Positions 1 through 6,996 are shown, numbered from the stretch's first letter. The stretch is DNA of 12,784 nucleotides from a bacterium (GCA_021781095.1 JAJXXM010000356.1:1-12784), one strand, 5' to 3'. Made by a program: numbers and translations. The notes: generated from the sequence alone by a model not told the origin.

Positions 1-1278
1 ACGCGCGTAGAGTGCCGGATCGTAATCGGGAGGCATCGGCGAATTGACGGTCACGTTGTCGAGTGATTTGGCCGTCAAGCGATTCGGATCTTTCTTCGAC
101 GGGCCGATCACCAGGCAACGCTCGCGGCGCCCGATTTTGCGCGCGTGATAGGCGGTGCTCGCCTCGTTTTGCGCCTCGATGAGCCGCTCGAAGCGCTCGT
201 GCGCGACCGCGGGAGCGACATGCTCCCAGTTCGCAGCCGGCGTTCCCCGTCGAATCGAATAGATGAACGAGTAGGCATTGGCGAAGATCCCGCGCCGGAC
301 GTACTCCAACGTAGCCTCGAAATCGGCCTCGCTCTCGCCGGGGAAGCCGACGATGATGTCGGTCGTGATCGCCCACTCCGGCAGGTAGCGCGCGATCCAC
401 GCGACGCGTTCTTCGAACTGCGCGCGCGTATATTTTCGATTCATGCGGCGCAAGACGGGGTCGCTCGCCGATTGCATCGGCAGGTGAACGCGTGGATTGA
501 GCGCCGCGATCTCCGCGAATCCGGCGATCGTCGCCTCGGTGAAATCCTTCGGATGCGGCGAGATGAACGTCAGACGCTCGAGCCCGTCGAGTTCGGCGAC
601 CGCGCGCACGAGATGGAGAAAATCGGTGCCGTCGGCGGGATCGCGCCAGGCGTTGACGGTCTGGCCGACGAGCATCACTTCGCGCGCGCCGGCGGCAATT
701 TTCTCCGCAACTTCGGCGCGAATCTCCGCCGCCGGGCGATGGTCGAAGCGGCCGCGTACGTGCGGAACGATGCAGAACGTGCAGTAATACGAACACCCGC
801 GCTGGACGTTCACGAACGCGCGGAGGTGCGAGAACGCATCGGTGACGCCGTCGGCGGTGCCGCCCAACGGGTCGAGCAGCGCCCGTTGCTCGATGGCTTC
901 CACGTCGGGGTCCTCGCCGAAATCTTCGCGCCAGCGTTCGAGGCGGTCGCCGAGCGCGCGCAGTTCCTTGGTGCCGTAGATCGCATCGACGTGCGGCGCG
1001 AGTTTCGCCATACGGTCGCGATCCTGTTCGGCGAGGCAGCCCATCACCACGATGCGCACGCTCGGATCGGCGTTTTTCAGCGCTCGAAAATGATTCATGC
1101 GGCCGTAGGCGCGCCGCTCGGCGTTATCGCGAACGGTGCAGGTGTTGAGCAGCACCACCTGTGCGTCTTCGGGGCGCGTGACGATAGCGTACCCCGCGGC
1201 GCTAGCGCGCTGCGCGATCTCCTGGGAATCGGCCTCATTCATCTGACAGCCGAAGGTCTCAATATAGAGTGCAGCCAT
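1..1278 (-). CDS. miaB: tRNA-2-methylthio-N6-dimethylallyladenosine synthase MiaB (3' end cut by window)
   Basis: Radical-SAM methylthiotransferase that converts i6A37 to ms2i6A37 in tRNAs reading UNN codons, using two 4Fe-4S clusters in the cytoplasm. 426 codons are visible. The N-terminal UPF0004 domain carries its three cluster cysteines: C11 (ETFGCQMNEAD), C47 (NTCTVR) and C81 (VMGCLAEQ). The radical-SAM motif is at C162, C166 and C169 (RGCSYYCTFCIVPHVRG); the CTFCIVP form fits MiaB rather than RimO. A TRAM domain begins near residue 370 (ERCLVIGPSKKD) and is still running at the window edge, so roughly 15-30 residues are missing compared with the usual 440-450. The ATG at 1278 puts MAALYIETFGCQMN at the expected distance from C11; the ribosome site is weak (GAGAG about 10 nt upstream). 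It is divergent from der with 63 nt between start codons. Motif agreement makes the family certain and MiaB very likely. Confidence 0.95.
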   Translation of the reverse strand, partial: MAALYIETFGCQMNEADSQEIAQRASAAGYAIVTRPEDAQVVLLNTCTVRDNAERRAYGRMNHFRALKNADPSVRIVVMGCLAEQDRDRMAKLAPHVDAIYGTKELRALGDRLERWREDFGEDPDVEAIEQRALLDPLGGTADGVTDAFSHLRAFVNVQRGCSYYCTFCIVPHVRGRFDHRPAAEIRAEVAEKIAAGAREVMLVGQTVNAWRDPADGTDFLHLVRAVAELDGLERLTFISPHPKDFTEATIAGFAEIAALNPRVHLPMQSASDPVLRRMNRKYTRAQFEERVAWIARYLPEWAITTDIIVGFPGESEADFEATLEYVRRGIFANAYSFIYSIRRGTPAANWEHVAPAVAHERFERLIEAQNEASTAYHARKIGRRERCLVIGPSKKDPNRLTAKSLDNVTVNSPMPPDYDPALYAR

Positions 1279-1341
1279 GGAAGAACCGCTCTCTTCGTCG
1301 CGAGGCGGGCAAACTCCGACCGAACGGCCAATCTCCCGCCG

Positions 1342-2751
1342 GTGGATTTAGAAGCATCGGAGGCGCCGGTTCTCGCGCGCGTCGAACCGGCGACCGTCGC
1401 CATCGTCGGTCGCCCAAACGTCGGCAAGAGCGCGCTCTTCAACCGGCTCGTCGGCGCGCGGCTCGCGATCGTCGAGGACACCCCCGGAGTCACCCGCGAC
1501 CGGCTCTACGCCCTTGCGGAGTGGCAGGGACGCACCTTTAATCTCGTCGATACCGCCGGCATCGACCCCGAGGCGGCGGTCGCGCATGGGGATGCCTTCG
1601 CCGAGACGACCCGGCGGCAAGCCGAGGCCGCGGCGGCCGCCGCCGACGCCATCGTGTTCGTCGTCGACGCTCGCGAAGGGGCGAATCCGCTCGATGAAGA
1701 CGTCGCCGCGATCCTCAGACGGATTCGCCGAAAGATCATTCTCGTCGCCAATAAAGCCGAGTCGCCGAGTGCCGCCGATAGTGCGACCGCCGAGTTCTCG
1801 CGCTTGGGCTTCGGCGTTCCCATCGTCGTCTCGGCGATCCATGGCGAGGGCACGGGCGATCTCCTCGACCGCATCGTTGAGGCACTCCCGGAGAACAGCC
1901 CGAATGCCGTCCGCAGCGGCGAAATATCGCTCGCCATCGTCGGGCGCCCGAACGTCGGAAAGTCCTCGCTGCTCAATGCACTCGTCGGCCAAGAGCGCGC
2001 GATCGTCTCCGACGTCGCGGGCACGACGCGCGATGCGATCGATACCGAGTTACTCTGGCGCGGCGGTAAATATCGGCTCGTCGATACCGCCGGCATGCGC
2101 AAACGCCCCGAGGCGATCGGCGACATCGAGTACTACGCGACGCTCCGGAGCCTCAACGCGCTCGCCCGTTGCGATATCGCGCTCATCGTCTTCGATTCGA
2201 TGCACGGCATCACCGCACAGGATCGTCGGCTCGTGGGGCTCGCCATCGAGGAACGCAAAGGCGTGATTTTGATCGGCAATAAGTGGGATCTCGTTCGCGA
2301 GCAAGGCGAGTACCAGCAAGGCGACCTCAAGAACGCGATCTACGATATTCTCCCGTTTGCGCGATTCGCACCGATCGCGTTTCTCTCGGCGATGACGCAC
2401 CGAAAACTCGGCGGCCTCATGCCCTTAGTCGCGCACGTCTGCGAAAATCTCGATCGACGCGCACCGACGGGGCAGCTCAACGCGTTGATCCGCGATGCGG
2501 TGATGGCGCACCCGGCACCGATCTCGGGCGGAAAAGCGCTACGGATTTTCTACGCGGCGCAGGTCGCGGCGCATCCGCCGCTCTTCATCATGCACTGCAA
2601 CGATCCCGATCTCGTGCAGCCCTCCTATCGGCGTTTTCTCGAACACACGATTCGCGAAGCGTACGATTTTGAGGGAGTGCCGCTCACGATTGAATTCCGC
2701 CCGCGCCGGAGCGAGGAGCGCGAGGAGGCACCGTGGCCGACGCCCTCCTAG
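1342..2751 (+). CDS. der: Ribosome biogenesis GTPase Der (EngA)
   Basis: Essential tandem GTPase that binds the 50S subunit during its maturation. From the GTG at 1342 the product is 469 aa, normal for Der. G domain 1: P-loop GRPNVGKS (23-30), TPGVTRD (47-53), DTAG (70-73), NKAE (137-140). G domain 2: GRPNVGKS (201-208), DVAGTTRD (224-231), DTAGMRK (248-254), NKWD (313-316). A C-terminal KH-like domain follows from about residue 355. The frame is open for about 1.2 kb upstream, but that part is antisense to miaB. GTG 1342 is the only usable start close to the first P-loop, and Der normally starts within about 5-25 residues of it. No clear Shine-Dalgarno site precedes it, so the start is less certain than the identity. 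The 3' end overlaps plsY by 19 nt. Confidence 0.96.
   Translation: MDLEASEAPVLARVEPATVAIVGRPNVGKSALFNRLVGARLAIVEDTPGVTRDRLYALAEWQGRTFNLVDTAGIDPEAAVAHGDAFAETTRRQAEAAAAAADAIVFVVDAREGANPLDEDVAAILRRIRRKIILVANKAESPSAADSATAEFSRLGFGVPIVVSAIHGEGTGDLLDRIVEALPENSPNAVRSGEISLAIVGRPNVGKSSLLNALVGQERAIVSDVAGTTRDAIDTELLWRGGKYRLVDTAGMRKRPEAIGDIEYYATLRSLNALARCDIALIVFDSMHGITAQDRRLVGLAIEERKGVILIGNKWDLVREQGEYQQGDLKNAIYDILPFARFAPIAFLSAMTHRKLGGLMPLVAHVCENLDRRAPTGQLNALIRDAVMAHPAPISGGKALRIFYAAQVAAHPPLFIMHCNDPDLVQPSYRRFLEHTIREAYDFEGVPLTIEFRPRRSEEREEAPWPTPS
2722..2728 (+). promoter_or_regulatory. Ribosome binding site of plsY inside the end of der
   Basis: GAGGAGG lies 4 nt before the GTG at 2733 and within the last codons of der. 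It decides the plsY start: no other start codon nearby has such a site. Its position inside der implies that der and plsY are translated from one message. Confidence 0.75.
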
Positions 2752-3347
2752 CGATCTTTGCCTTCGCGGTCGGCTCGATTCCGTTCGGGCTCGTCGTCGG
2801 CCGCCTGTTCTTCTCAACCGATATTCGTGCGCAAGGATCCGGCAATATCGGCGCGATGAATGCTCTGCGCTCGCTCGGGAAACGCGGCGCGGCAGCGGTC
2901 TTACTACTCGACGCCGCCAAGGGTGCGCTCCCGGTGCTGCTCGCGGCGCACTTCGGACGCGGGGATGCCATGCAAGCGGTCGCCGCTTTGGCCGCAGTCC
3001 TCGGCCATTGTTTTTCACCGTGGCTTGCATTCAACGGCGGGAAAGGGGTTGCGACGATGCTCGGCGCGACGCTCGCGCTGAGCCCCGCCGCCGTCGCCGT
3101 CGCGATCGCCGGCTGGCTGCTCGGTGCGCTCGTGCTCACCCCGTACTCTTCGGTCGGCTCGATGCTCGCCGGGGTGCTCGTCGTACCATCGCTCTGGCTC
3201 TTCACCCGCTCGGCCTGGGAGACGCTCTACGGCGCTGCCGTCGCACTCTTGATCGTTTATCGCCACCGGGAAAACATCGAACGCCTCCGTGCCGGTGTGG
3301 AGAACCCGATCCCGTTCCTGAAGGGACGTGGCGCGCCGAAAAAGTAG
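2733..3347 (+). CDS. plsY: Glycerol-3-phosphate acyltransferase PlsY
   Basis: Integral membrane enzyme that moves an acyl group from acyl-phosphate (made by PlsX) to glycerol-3-phosphate, giving lysophosphatidic acid, the first step of phospholipid synthesis. The product is 204 aa, typical of the family. Conserved blocks in order: GSIPFG (14-19), GSGNIGAMNALR (35-46), DAAKG (60-64), GHCFSPWLAFNGGKGVAT (91-108), and the C-terminal YRHRENIERLRAGVENPI. The rest is hydrophobic and suits five or more membrane segments. The usual SGNxGATN reads SGNIGAMN here (Met42 for Thr), and FKGGKG reads FNGGKG (Asn101). The GTG start is fixed by the strong site at 2722-2728. The gene overlaps der and is probably translationally coupled to it. 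plsY is often followed by gpsA in other bacteria; here an opposite-strand cassette follows instead. Confidence 0.95.
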   Translation: MADALLAIFAFAVGSIPFGLVVGRLFFSTDIRAQGSGNIGAMNALRSLGKRGAAAVLLLDAAKGALPVLLAAHFGRGDAMQAVAALAAVLGHCFSPWLAFNGGKGVATMLGATLALSPAAVAVAIAGWLLGALVLTPYSSVGSMLAGVLVVPSLWLFTRSAWETLYGAAVALLIVYRHRENIERLRAGVENPIPFLKGRGAPKK

Positions 3348-3353
3348 CGCCAC
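3328..3353. terminator. Possible hairpin between convergent plsY and the nucleotidyltransferase gene
   Basis: GTGGCGC (3328-3334) pairs with GCGCCAC (3347-3353) around a 12-nt loop, spanning the plsY stop codon. There is no T-run on either side and the stem is only 7 bp. It may weakly end transcription from both sides or be chance. The two genes are just 13 nt apart, so any terminator must overlap coding sequence. Confidence 0.25.
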
Positions 3354-3360
3354 CTGACGC

Positions 3361-4020
3361 TTAAGAAAATGCAGAGAGGCTCGAAGACACTCTCTGCATC
3401 GCCGGAATCCGACGTACCGCGCTCGCTGCAGCGATTAAGTATTCGCGGTCTTCCGTAGAAAGTTCATGGAGATCACCTCCGTGAAAATAGACGAGCGCCT
3501 TGAGCGCCTCTGAAGCTTGAAAAGCCAAGCCGAAGAGGGCCCGCCCGGCGGCAAGCCCACTATCGAGTGGGGTCCCGCCGCGAACGATCGCCGCGATATC
3601 GAGATAGTCTTTCGCTTCGATACGGTCAAAAATAGCTTTCCATTTCGTAGCGAGCAGGTCGAGCGATGAAGCGACGACGAGAACTCCATCCTCGGTCATT
3701 TCCGGTTCACCGACACGACCGATCGATAGCGATCCGAAGAACGAGCATTTCACCGGCCGCGAGGTCGCGGTCAGTACGGTCAGCGTGTTTACAGAGTCTT
3801 GAAGGACCGTCGCTCTCCGCAAAAACGGCATCGCCGAGCGCATTGCATCCTTATCGAGAACGCGATCCGTAAAGAAATCGAAATCGATCGATCGGCGATG
3901 CCCGTATCGAAGAGCGACGGCCGTCCCTCCGTAAAGAACGAACCCAAGCCGCGCCGCCGGAGCAAGATCGTTCCAAAGATCGCGTTGCGCTTCATCCAGC
4001 GTTGCGAGGAGCGGCTTCAT
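3361..4020 (-). CDS. AbiEii/AbiGii-type nucleotidyltransferase (probable toxin of a two-gene module)
   Basis: 219-aa protein of the DNA polymerase beta-like nucleotidyltransferase fold, in the AbiEii/AbiGii toxin group. Visible motifs: YGGTAVALR (30-38) and RRSIDFDFF (42-50), giving the GG...D-x-D core with Asp46 and Asp48 as likely metal ligands; then VKCSFFG (90-96), typical of one branch of the group; then the C-terminal helix signature TKWKAIFDRIEAKDYLDIAAI (Lys126, Lys128, Arg133, Lys137, Asp138, Asp141). All core residues look intact, so the enzyme should be active. Relatives (AbiEii, MenT) transfer nucleotides to targets such as tRNA; the substrate here cannot be read from sequence. 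The ATG at 4020 lies 12 nt after the stop of the small upstream partner gene, so the two form an operon. The region looks less GC-rich than its neighbours, hinting at transfer. It is opposite in strand to both flanking housekeeping operons. Confidence 0.85.
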   Translation of the reverse strand: MKPLLATLDEAQRDLWNDLAPAARLGFVLYGGTAVALRYGHRRSIDFDFFTDRVLDKDAMRSAMPFLRRATVLQDSVNTLTVLTATSRPVKCSFFGSLSIGRVGEPEMTEDGVLVVASSLDLLATKWKAIFDRIEAKDYLDIAAIVRGGTPLDSGLAAGRALFGLAFQASEALKALVYFHGGDLHELSTEDREYLIAAASAVRRIPAMQRVSSSLSAFS

Positions 4021-4032
4021 GGTGCGTCTGCT

Positions 4033-4341
4033 TTACAGCGCTCGGCGAGGCACGGCCGGCGGCGTACCGTGGTATGGCGTAAGACCGAGACGATAGTGCC
4101 AGTATGCCCACGATTTTGGCGAAAACCATCCGGGCTCGGCATGCTCGAGGACCGACACGAGTTCCCTTTCGCCGAACAGCTCGACCAGACGTTGGACGTC
4201 ATCGAAGTCTCCCAGCTCTAAGACCTGGGCGATCACGCGATTGGGCGAACGCAGCGCCGCCTCAGGCGAACTCCACCAGAGATATTTTTGCGCCAGCCCA
4301 ACCAAGCTCTCCCGGCACAGCTGCGAGCGGGTCGTTCCCAT
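4033..4341 (-). CDS. Small partner protein upstream of the nucleotidyltransferase (candidate antitoxin, WHYRLG motif)
   Basis: 102-aa protein with no signal peptide or membrane segment. It appears mostly helical: an N-terminal helix with YLWWSSPEAAL (20-30), a middle part VIAQVLELGDFDDVQRLVEL (36-55), then the striking block GWFSPKSWAYWHYRLG (71-86), and a short tail ending in PRRAL. I recall small proteins with the FSP-K/R-SW..YWHYRLG block next to AbiEii-like nucleotidyltransferases, but I cannot assign a named family and no function is proven. Position (first gene, 12 nt before the toxin-like gene, strong ribosome site) fits an antitoxin made in excess. It lacks the winged-helix DNA-binding N-terminus expected of classical AbiEi, so regulation may differ. 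The coding call rests on the ribosome site, operon spacing and recalled motif. Confidence 0.75.
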   Translation of the reverse strand: MGTTRSQLCRESLVGLAQKYLWWSSPEAALRSPNRVIAQVLELGDFDDVQRLVELFGERELVSVLEHAEPGWFSPKSWAYWHYRLGLTPYHGTPPAVPRRAL

Positions 4342-4491
4342 AGGGGTGCCTCCTTCGCCGTTGGTACGCGCCTCTCCGGGCGATGCCCTGAGCCCGAGAG
4401 CGCCGGTGCCGAGACCGGAGACTTTTCTCGCACTCTTCCGATAGCACGGCGCACAGGGCTTCGTGAGGCGCGGCCCGTATTGGGGCGGGCT
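4342..4491. promoter_or_regulatory. Divergent control region between the accessory cassette and efp
   Basis: 150 bp that must hold promoters for both directions; I cannot name -35/-10 boxes with confidence. Two adjacent inverted repeats lie here. One is CTCTC(C)GGGC (4372-4381) with GCCCGAGAG (4392-4400), holding one bulged base and a 10-nt loop. The other is CCGGT (4403-4407) with ACCGG (4414-4418), a 6-nt loop, followed shortly by TTTT at 4423-4426. They may be operator-like sites or a structured efp leader. Confidence 0.35.
4349..4355 (-). promoter_or_regulatory. Strong ribosome binding site of the candidate antitoxin
   Basis: Read on the minus strand, AAGGAGG stands 7 nt before the ATG at 4341. 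It is one of the best Shine-Dalgarno sites in the window. The following nucleotidyltransferase start at 4020 has no comparable site, which fits higher output of the first gene. Confidence 0.7.
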
Positions 4492-5052
4492 ATGATCTCA
4501 TCGAACGATTTTCGTAATGGCGTCACGATTCTGTTGGACAACAACCTCTGGACCGTGATCGAATTTCTCCACGTAAAGCCCGGCAAGGGCTCGGCGTTCG
4601 TCAGGACGCGCCTGAAGAACGTCCGCACCGGAGCGACGGTGGAGCGCACCTTCCGTGCCGGCGAGAAAGTCGAACGCGCGACGCTCGACAATCGGACGAT
4701 GCAGATGCTCTACAACGACGACGAAGGGTTCCATTTCATGGACCAGGAGTCGTTTGAGAACGTCACGATCCAGCGCGATCTCATCGGCGGCCCGGCGGAT
4801 TTCCTGCGCGACGGGATGTCGGTCGACGTCCAGTTCCACGACGGCACCGCGATCGGCGTCGAGCTTCCGCCGCACGTCGAATTGCGCATCGTCGAAACCG
4901 ATCCGGGCTTTAAGGGCGATACCGCGACGAATACCACCAAACCCGCAAAGCTTGAGACCGGCGCGATCGTGCAGGTACCGCTCTTCATCGAACCCGATAC
5001 CGTCATCCGTATCGATACGCGCGATCGGCGTTACATCGGCCGCGTGAACTAA
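4492..5052 (+). CDS. efp: Translation elongation factor P
   Basis: EF-P binds between the ribosomal P and E sites and promotes peptide bond formation at polyproline stretches. The product is 186 aa, standard length, with the usual three beta-barrel domains: N-terminal KOW-like (about 1-63), then two OB-type domains. The start MISSNDFRNGVTI matches the classic MI(S/T)xNDFRNG opening, which fixes ATG 4492; an in-frame upstream extension exists but is not EF-P-like. The tip loop reads HVKPGKGSAFVRTRLKN, with Lys32 in PGKGS, the position that is post-translationally modified in other bacteria. None of the known modification enzymes (EpmA/B, EarP, YmfI) is in the window. The end RIDTRDRRYIGRVN is a normal EF-P C-terminus. 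The adenylate cyclase gene starts 36 nt downstream. Confidence 0.97.
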   Translation: MISSNDFRNGVTILLDNNLWTVIEFLHVKPGKGSAFVRTRLKNVRTGATVERTFRAGEKVERATLDNRTMQMLYNDDEGFHFMDQESFENVTIQRDLIGGPADFLRDGMSVDVQFHDGTAIGVELPPHVELRIVETDPGFKGDTATNTTKPAKLETGAIVQVPLFIEPDTVIRIDTRDRRYIGRVN

Positions 5053-5077
5053 AGACGCCGCCGGTGCTCGCGCCGTA

Positions 5078-5085
5078 GAGGGGAG
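5078..5085 (+). promoter_or_regulatory. Ribosome binding site of the adenylate cyclase
   Basis: GAGGGGAG precedes the GTG at 5089 with about 5 nt between the purine core and the start codon, supporting the choice of GTG for this gene. Confidence 0.65.
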
Positions 5086-5088
5086 TCC

Positions 5089-6996
5089 GTGAAAAAGAAA
5101 CTGCAGTCGCTAGGAATCGCCGTCCTCCTCGCGCTCGTCGCTAGCGGCATCGGCGTCGCGAGCTTCTATTCGCAAAATCCACAACTCTCTCGGCTCGCCG
5201 ATTACATCGCCCACATTACGGTGCTGGCGCACGCCGATCGCATCGGCCTCAAAAACCCCGGATACGGGAGCCCCAACAATAACCTCGCGATGATCACGCT
5301 CGACGATTATTCGTTGAGCGGGCACACGAGTGCGGGGCTGGGGACCTGGCCCTTCCGTCGCGGCGTCTACGGTACGCTCCTCGACCGGCTCGCGGAGGCG
5401 GGAGCGAAGACGGTCGCCTTCGATATCGATTTTCTCGACCCGAGCCCGAGCGCTCGCCAAGATGCAATCTTCGGCAAGGCGATTGCGAAGGTGCCGACGG
5501 TCCTCGCCTACGCGCTCAATACCACGACGACCGGGCAGATCGGCATCGAGCCGGTGATCCCCGTCCTCGCTCGACATACCGCAGCGATGGGCTTCTCCAG
5601 TTCGGATAGCGTCGGTAGCTACACCTCGGGGCAGTTTCCGAAGATTCGCACGAGCGGCTCCGGCTTTTTCTCCGACCAAACGTTCTATTCGCTCGCGGCT
5701 GCGGCGGCGCAGTCCTATCTCGGCCATACGATCGATTTCGCGAAGACTCCGCGCCTGCACGGACGCATTCTTTTATTGCCCCCCCATTACGCCTCGACCC
5801 AGGCCGTGAGCGGCCGCGTCGGCGCCGAGCAGAGCACCGCCCCCACCTTCATCGGCGGCGGACAGATGTCACTCGCCGACGCGTTGACCGTCCCCATCTC
5901 GCAGCTACGGCTCTTTGCGAAAGGTCGTCTCGTCTACGTCGGGGCGACCGCACAGGCGCTTGGAGACTTCGTGATCACGGCTCGCGGCAAGATGCCCGGA
6001 GTCTACGTGAACGCACGGCTCACCGACCAGATGTTGCGCGGAATCTACATTCGCACGCTGCCGACCTGGGTCGACATTACGCTCGTCATCGCGCTCCCGC
6101 TGCTGCTCGCGCTCTTCCTTATGTCCGCGCGCTTCGCGATCGCGCTCGGCGTTTCGGCGCTGACGATTCTCGTCTACGCCTGGGTCAACGCGGCGCTTTT
6201 CGTCACGCATCTCCTCTGGTTCGATCTCATCCACGTCGTTACGGCGATGATTTTGGCCGTCACCTTCGTCGCCGCATTCCGAACGATTATCGAGGGCGCG
6301 CAGCGCCGCGTCGTCACCAATCTCTTCGGCATGCACGTGAGCCCCGCGGTCGTTGCCGAGATCCTCGATTCCGAGGATCCATCCGGCGCGCTCTCGCTCA
6401 AAGGCAAGCGCGTGAAATCGACCATCTTCTACAGCGATATTCGCGGCTTCACCGCGATGTCGGAAACCATGAGCCCGGAGGATATTTATAACCAGCTCAA
6501 CGAGTACTTCGAAGAGATGGTCAAAATCATCTTCAAGTACGGCGGATACGTCGACAAGTTTATCGGCGACTGCGTGATGGCCGTTTTTTCCGCTCCTTAT
6601 CAGACTCCCGACGACGCGAAGAACGCCGTTCTCGCCGCGATCGAACAACAGCAACGCATCGCCGAACTCGCCGCAAAATGGTCGGCACAGGGGCGCAAAG
6701 TCTTCACCGTCGGTATGGGGATCAACACCGGCGAAGTGGTGATGGGAAACCTCGGCTCGAGTTCGCGCATGAACTATACGGTGATCGGCGATAACGTCAA
6801 TACGGCGGCGCGCCTTTACAACGTGGCGAAGGGCGGCCAAATCATCATCAGCGAGACGACCTACAACGAGGTCAAGGAGCTCATTACCGTGACCGAGCTC
6901 GATCCGGTGACCGTCAAGGGCAAAGCCGAGCCGCTCCGCATCTACGACGTCGTCGTTCCGACGCGTGAGGTTCCCACCGAAGTACCTTCGGCGTGA
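5089..6996 (+). CDS. CHASE2-domain membrane adenylate cyclase (class III)
   Basis: 635-aa sensor cyclase predicted to turn an extracytoplasmic signal into cAMP. Order: signal-anchor helix (about 7-27); extracytoplasmic CHASE2 domain (about 40-310; recognisable NLAMITLDDYSL, WPFRRGVYGTLLDRL and AGAKTVAFDIDF); three membrane helices between about 328 and 402; cytoplasmic class III catalytic domain from about 440. Catalytic residues seen: metal Asp450 (YSDIRGFT) and Asp494 (DKFIGDC), substrate-selecting Lys490 and Thr564 (NYTVIGD), transition-state Asn571 and Arg575 (NVNTAAR). The Lys/Thr pair is the class IIIb pattern and predicts ATP, not GTP, as substrate; some class IIIb enzymes respond to bicarbonate. 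The GTG start has a good ribosome site. The stop TGA overlaps the next gene's GTG, so the permease is likely coupled. The ligand of CHASE2 is unknown. Confidence 0.93.
   Translation: MKKKLQSLGIAVLLALVASGIGVASFYSQNPQLSRLADYIAHITVLAHADRIGLKNPGYGSPNNNLAMITLDDYSLSGHTSAGLGTWPFRRGVYGTLLDRLAEAGAKTVAFDIDFLDPSPSARQDAIFGKAIAKVPTVLAYALNTTTTGQIGIEPVIPVLARHTAAMGFSSSDSVGSYTSGQFPKIRTSGSGFFSDQTFYSLAAAAAQSYLGHTIDFAKTPRLHGRILLLPPHYASTQAVSGRVGAEQSTAPTFIGGGQMSLADALTVPISQLRLFAKGRLVYVGATAQALGDFVITARGKMPGVYVNARLTDQMLRGIYIRTLPTWVDITLVIALPLLLALFLMSARFAIALGVSALTILVYAWVNAALFVTHLLWFDLIHVVTAMILAVTFVAAFRTIIEGAQRRVVTNLFGMHVSPAVVAEILDSEDPSGALSLKGKRVKSTIFYSDIRGFTAMSETMSPEDIYNQLNEYFEEMVKIIFKYGGYVDKFIGDCVMAVFSAPYQTPDDAKNAVLAAIEQQQRIAELAAKWSAQGRKVFTVGMGINTGEVVMGNLGSSSRMNYTVIGDNVNTAARLYNVAKGGQIIISETTYNEVKELITVTELDPVTVKGKAEPLRIYDVVVPTREVPTEVPSA
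6977..6991 (+). other. Small hairpin directly before the permease start
   Basis: CCGAAG (6977-6982), loop TAC, CTTCGG (6986-6991): a perfect 6-bp stem ending one base before the GTG at 6993. It lies in the last codons of the cyclase gene and occupies the place of a ribosome site, so it could make permease translation depend on ribosomes finishing the cyclase. Confidence 0.4.

Noticed and set aside
145..1341. Long plus-strand open frame continuous with der, which would make an 868-aa protein
   Set aside because: It is antisense to miaB, which shows all radical-SAM motifs. The upstream translation is Arg/Ala-rich with no family features, and der has a normal start at 1342. High GC makes such open antisense frames common.
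1277..1351. 24-codon plus-strand frame (MEEPLSSSRGGQTP...) between miaB and der, ending inside the der start region
   Set aside because: No ribosome site and no recognisable feature. Its ATG exists only because CATG at the miaB start is self-complementary. A leader peptide is possible but unsupported.
3789..4221. Plus-strand frames across the nucleotidyltransferase and small partner genes
   Set aside because: They lack ribosome sites and motifs, while the minus-strand frames carry clear family motifs and a strong ribosome site.
4288..4491. In-frame N-terminal extension of EF-P
   Set aside because: EF-P starts with MISSNDFRNG at 4492 at standard length. The extension is antisense to the candidate antitoxin gene and has no EF-P similarity.
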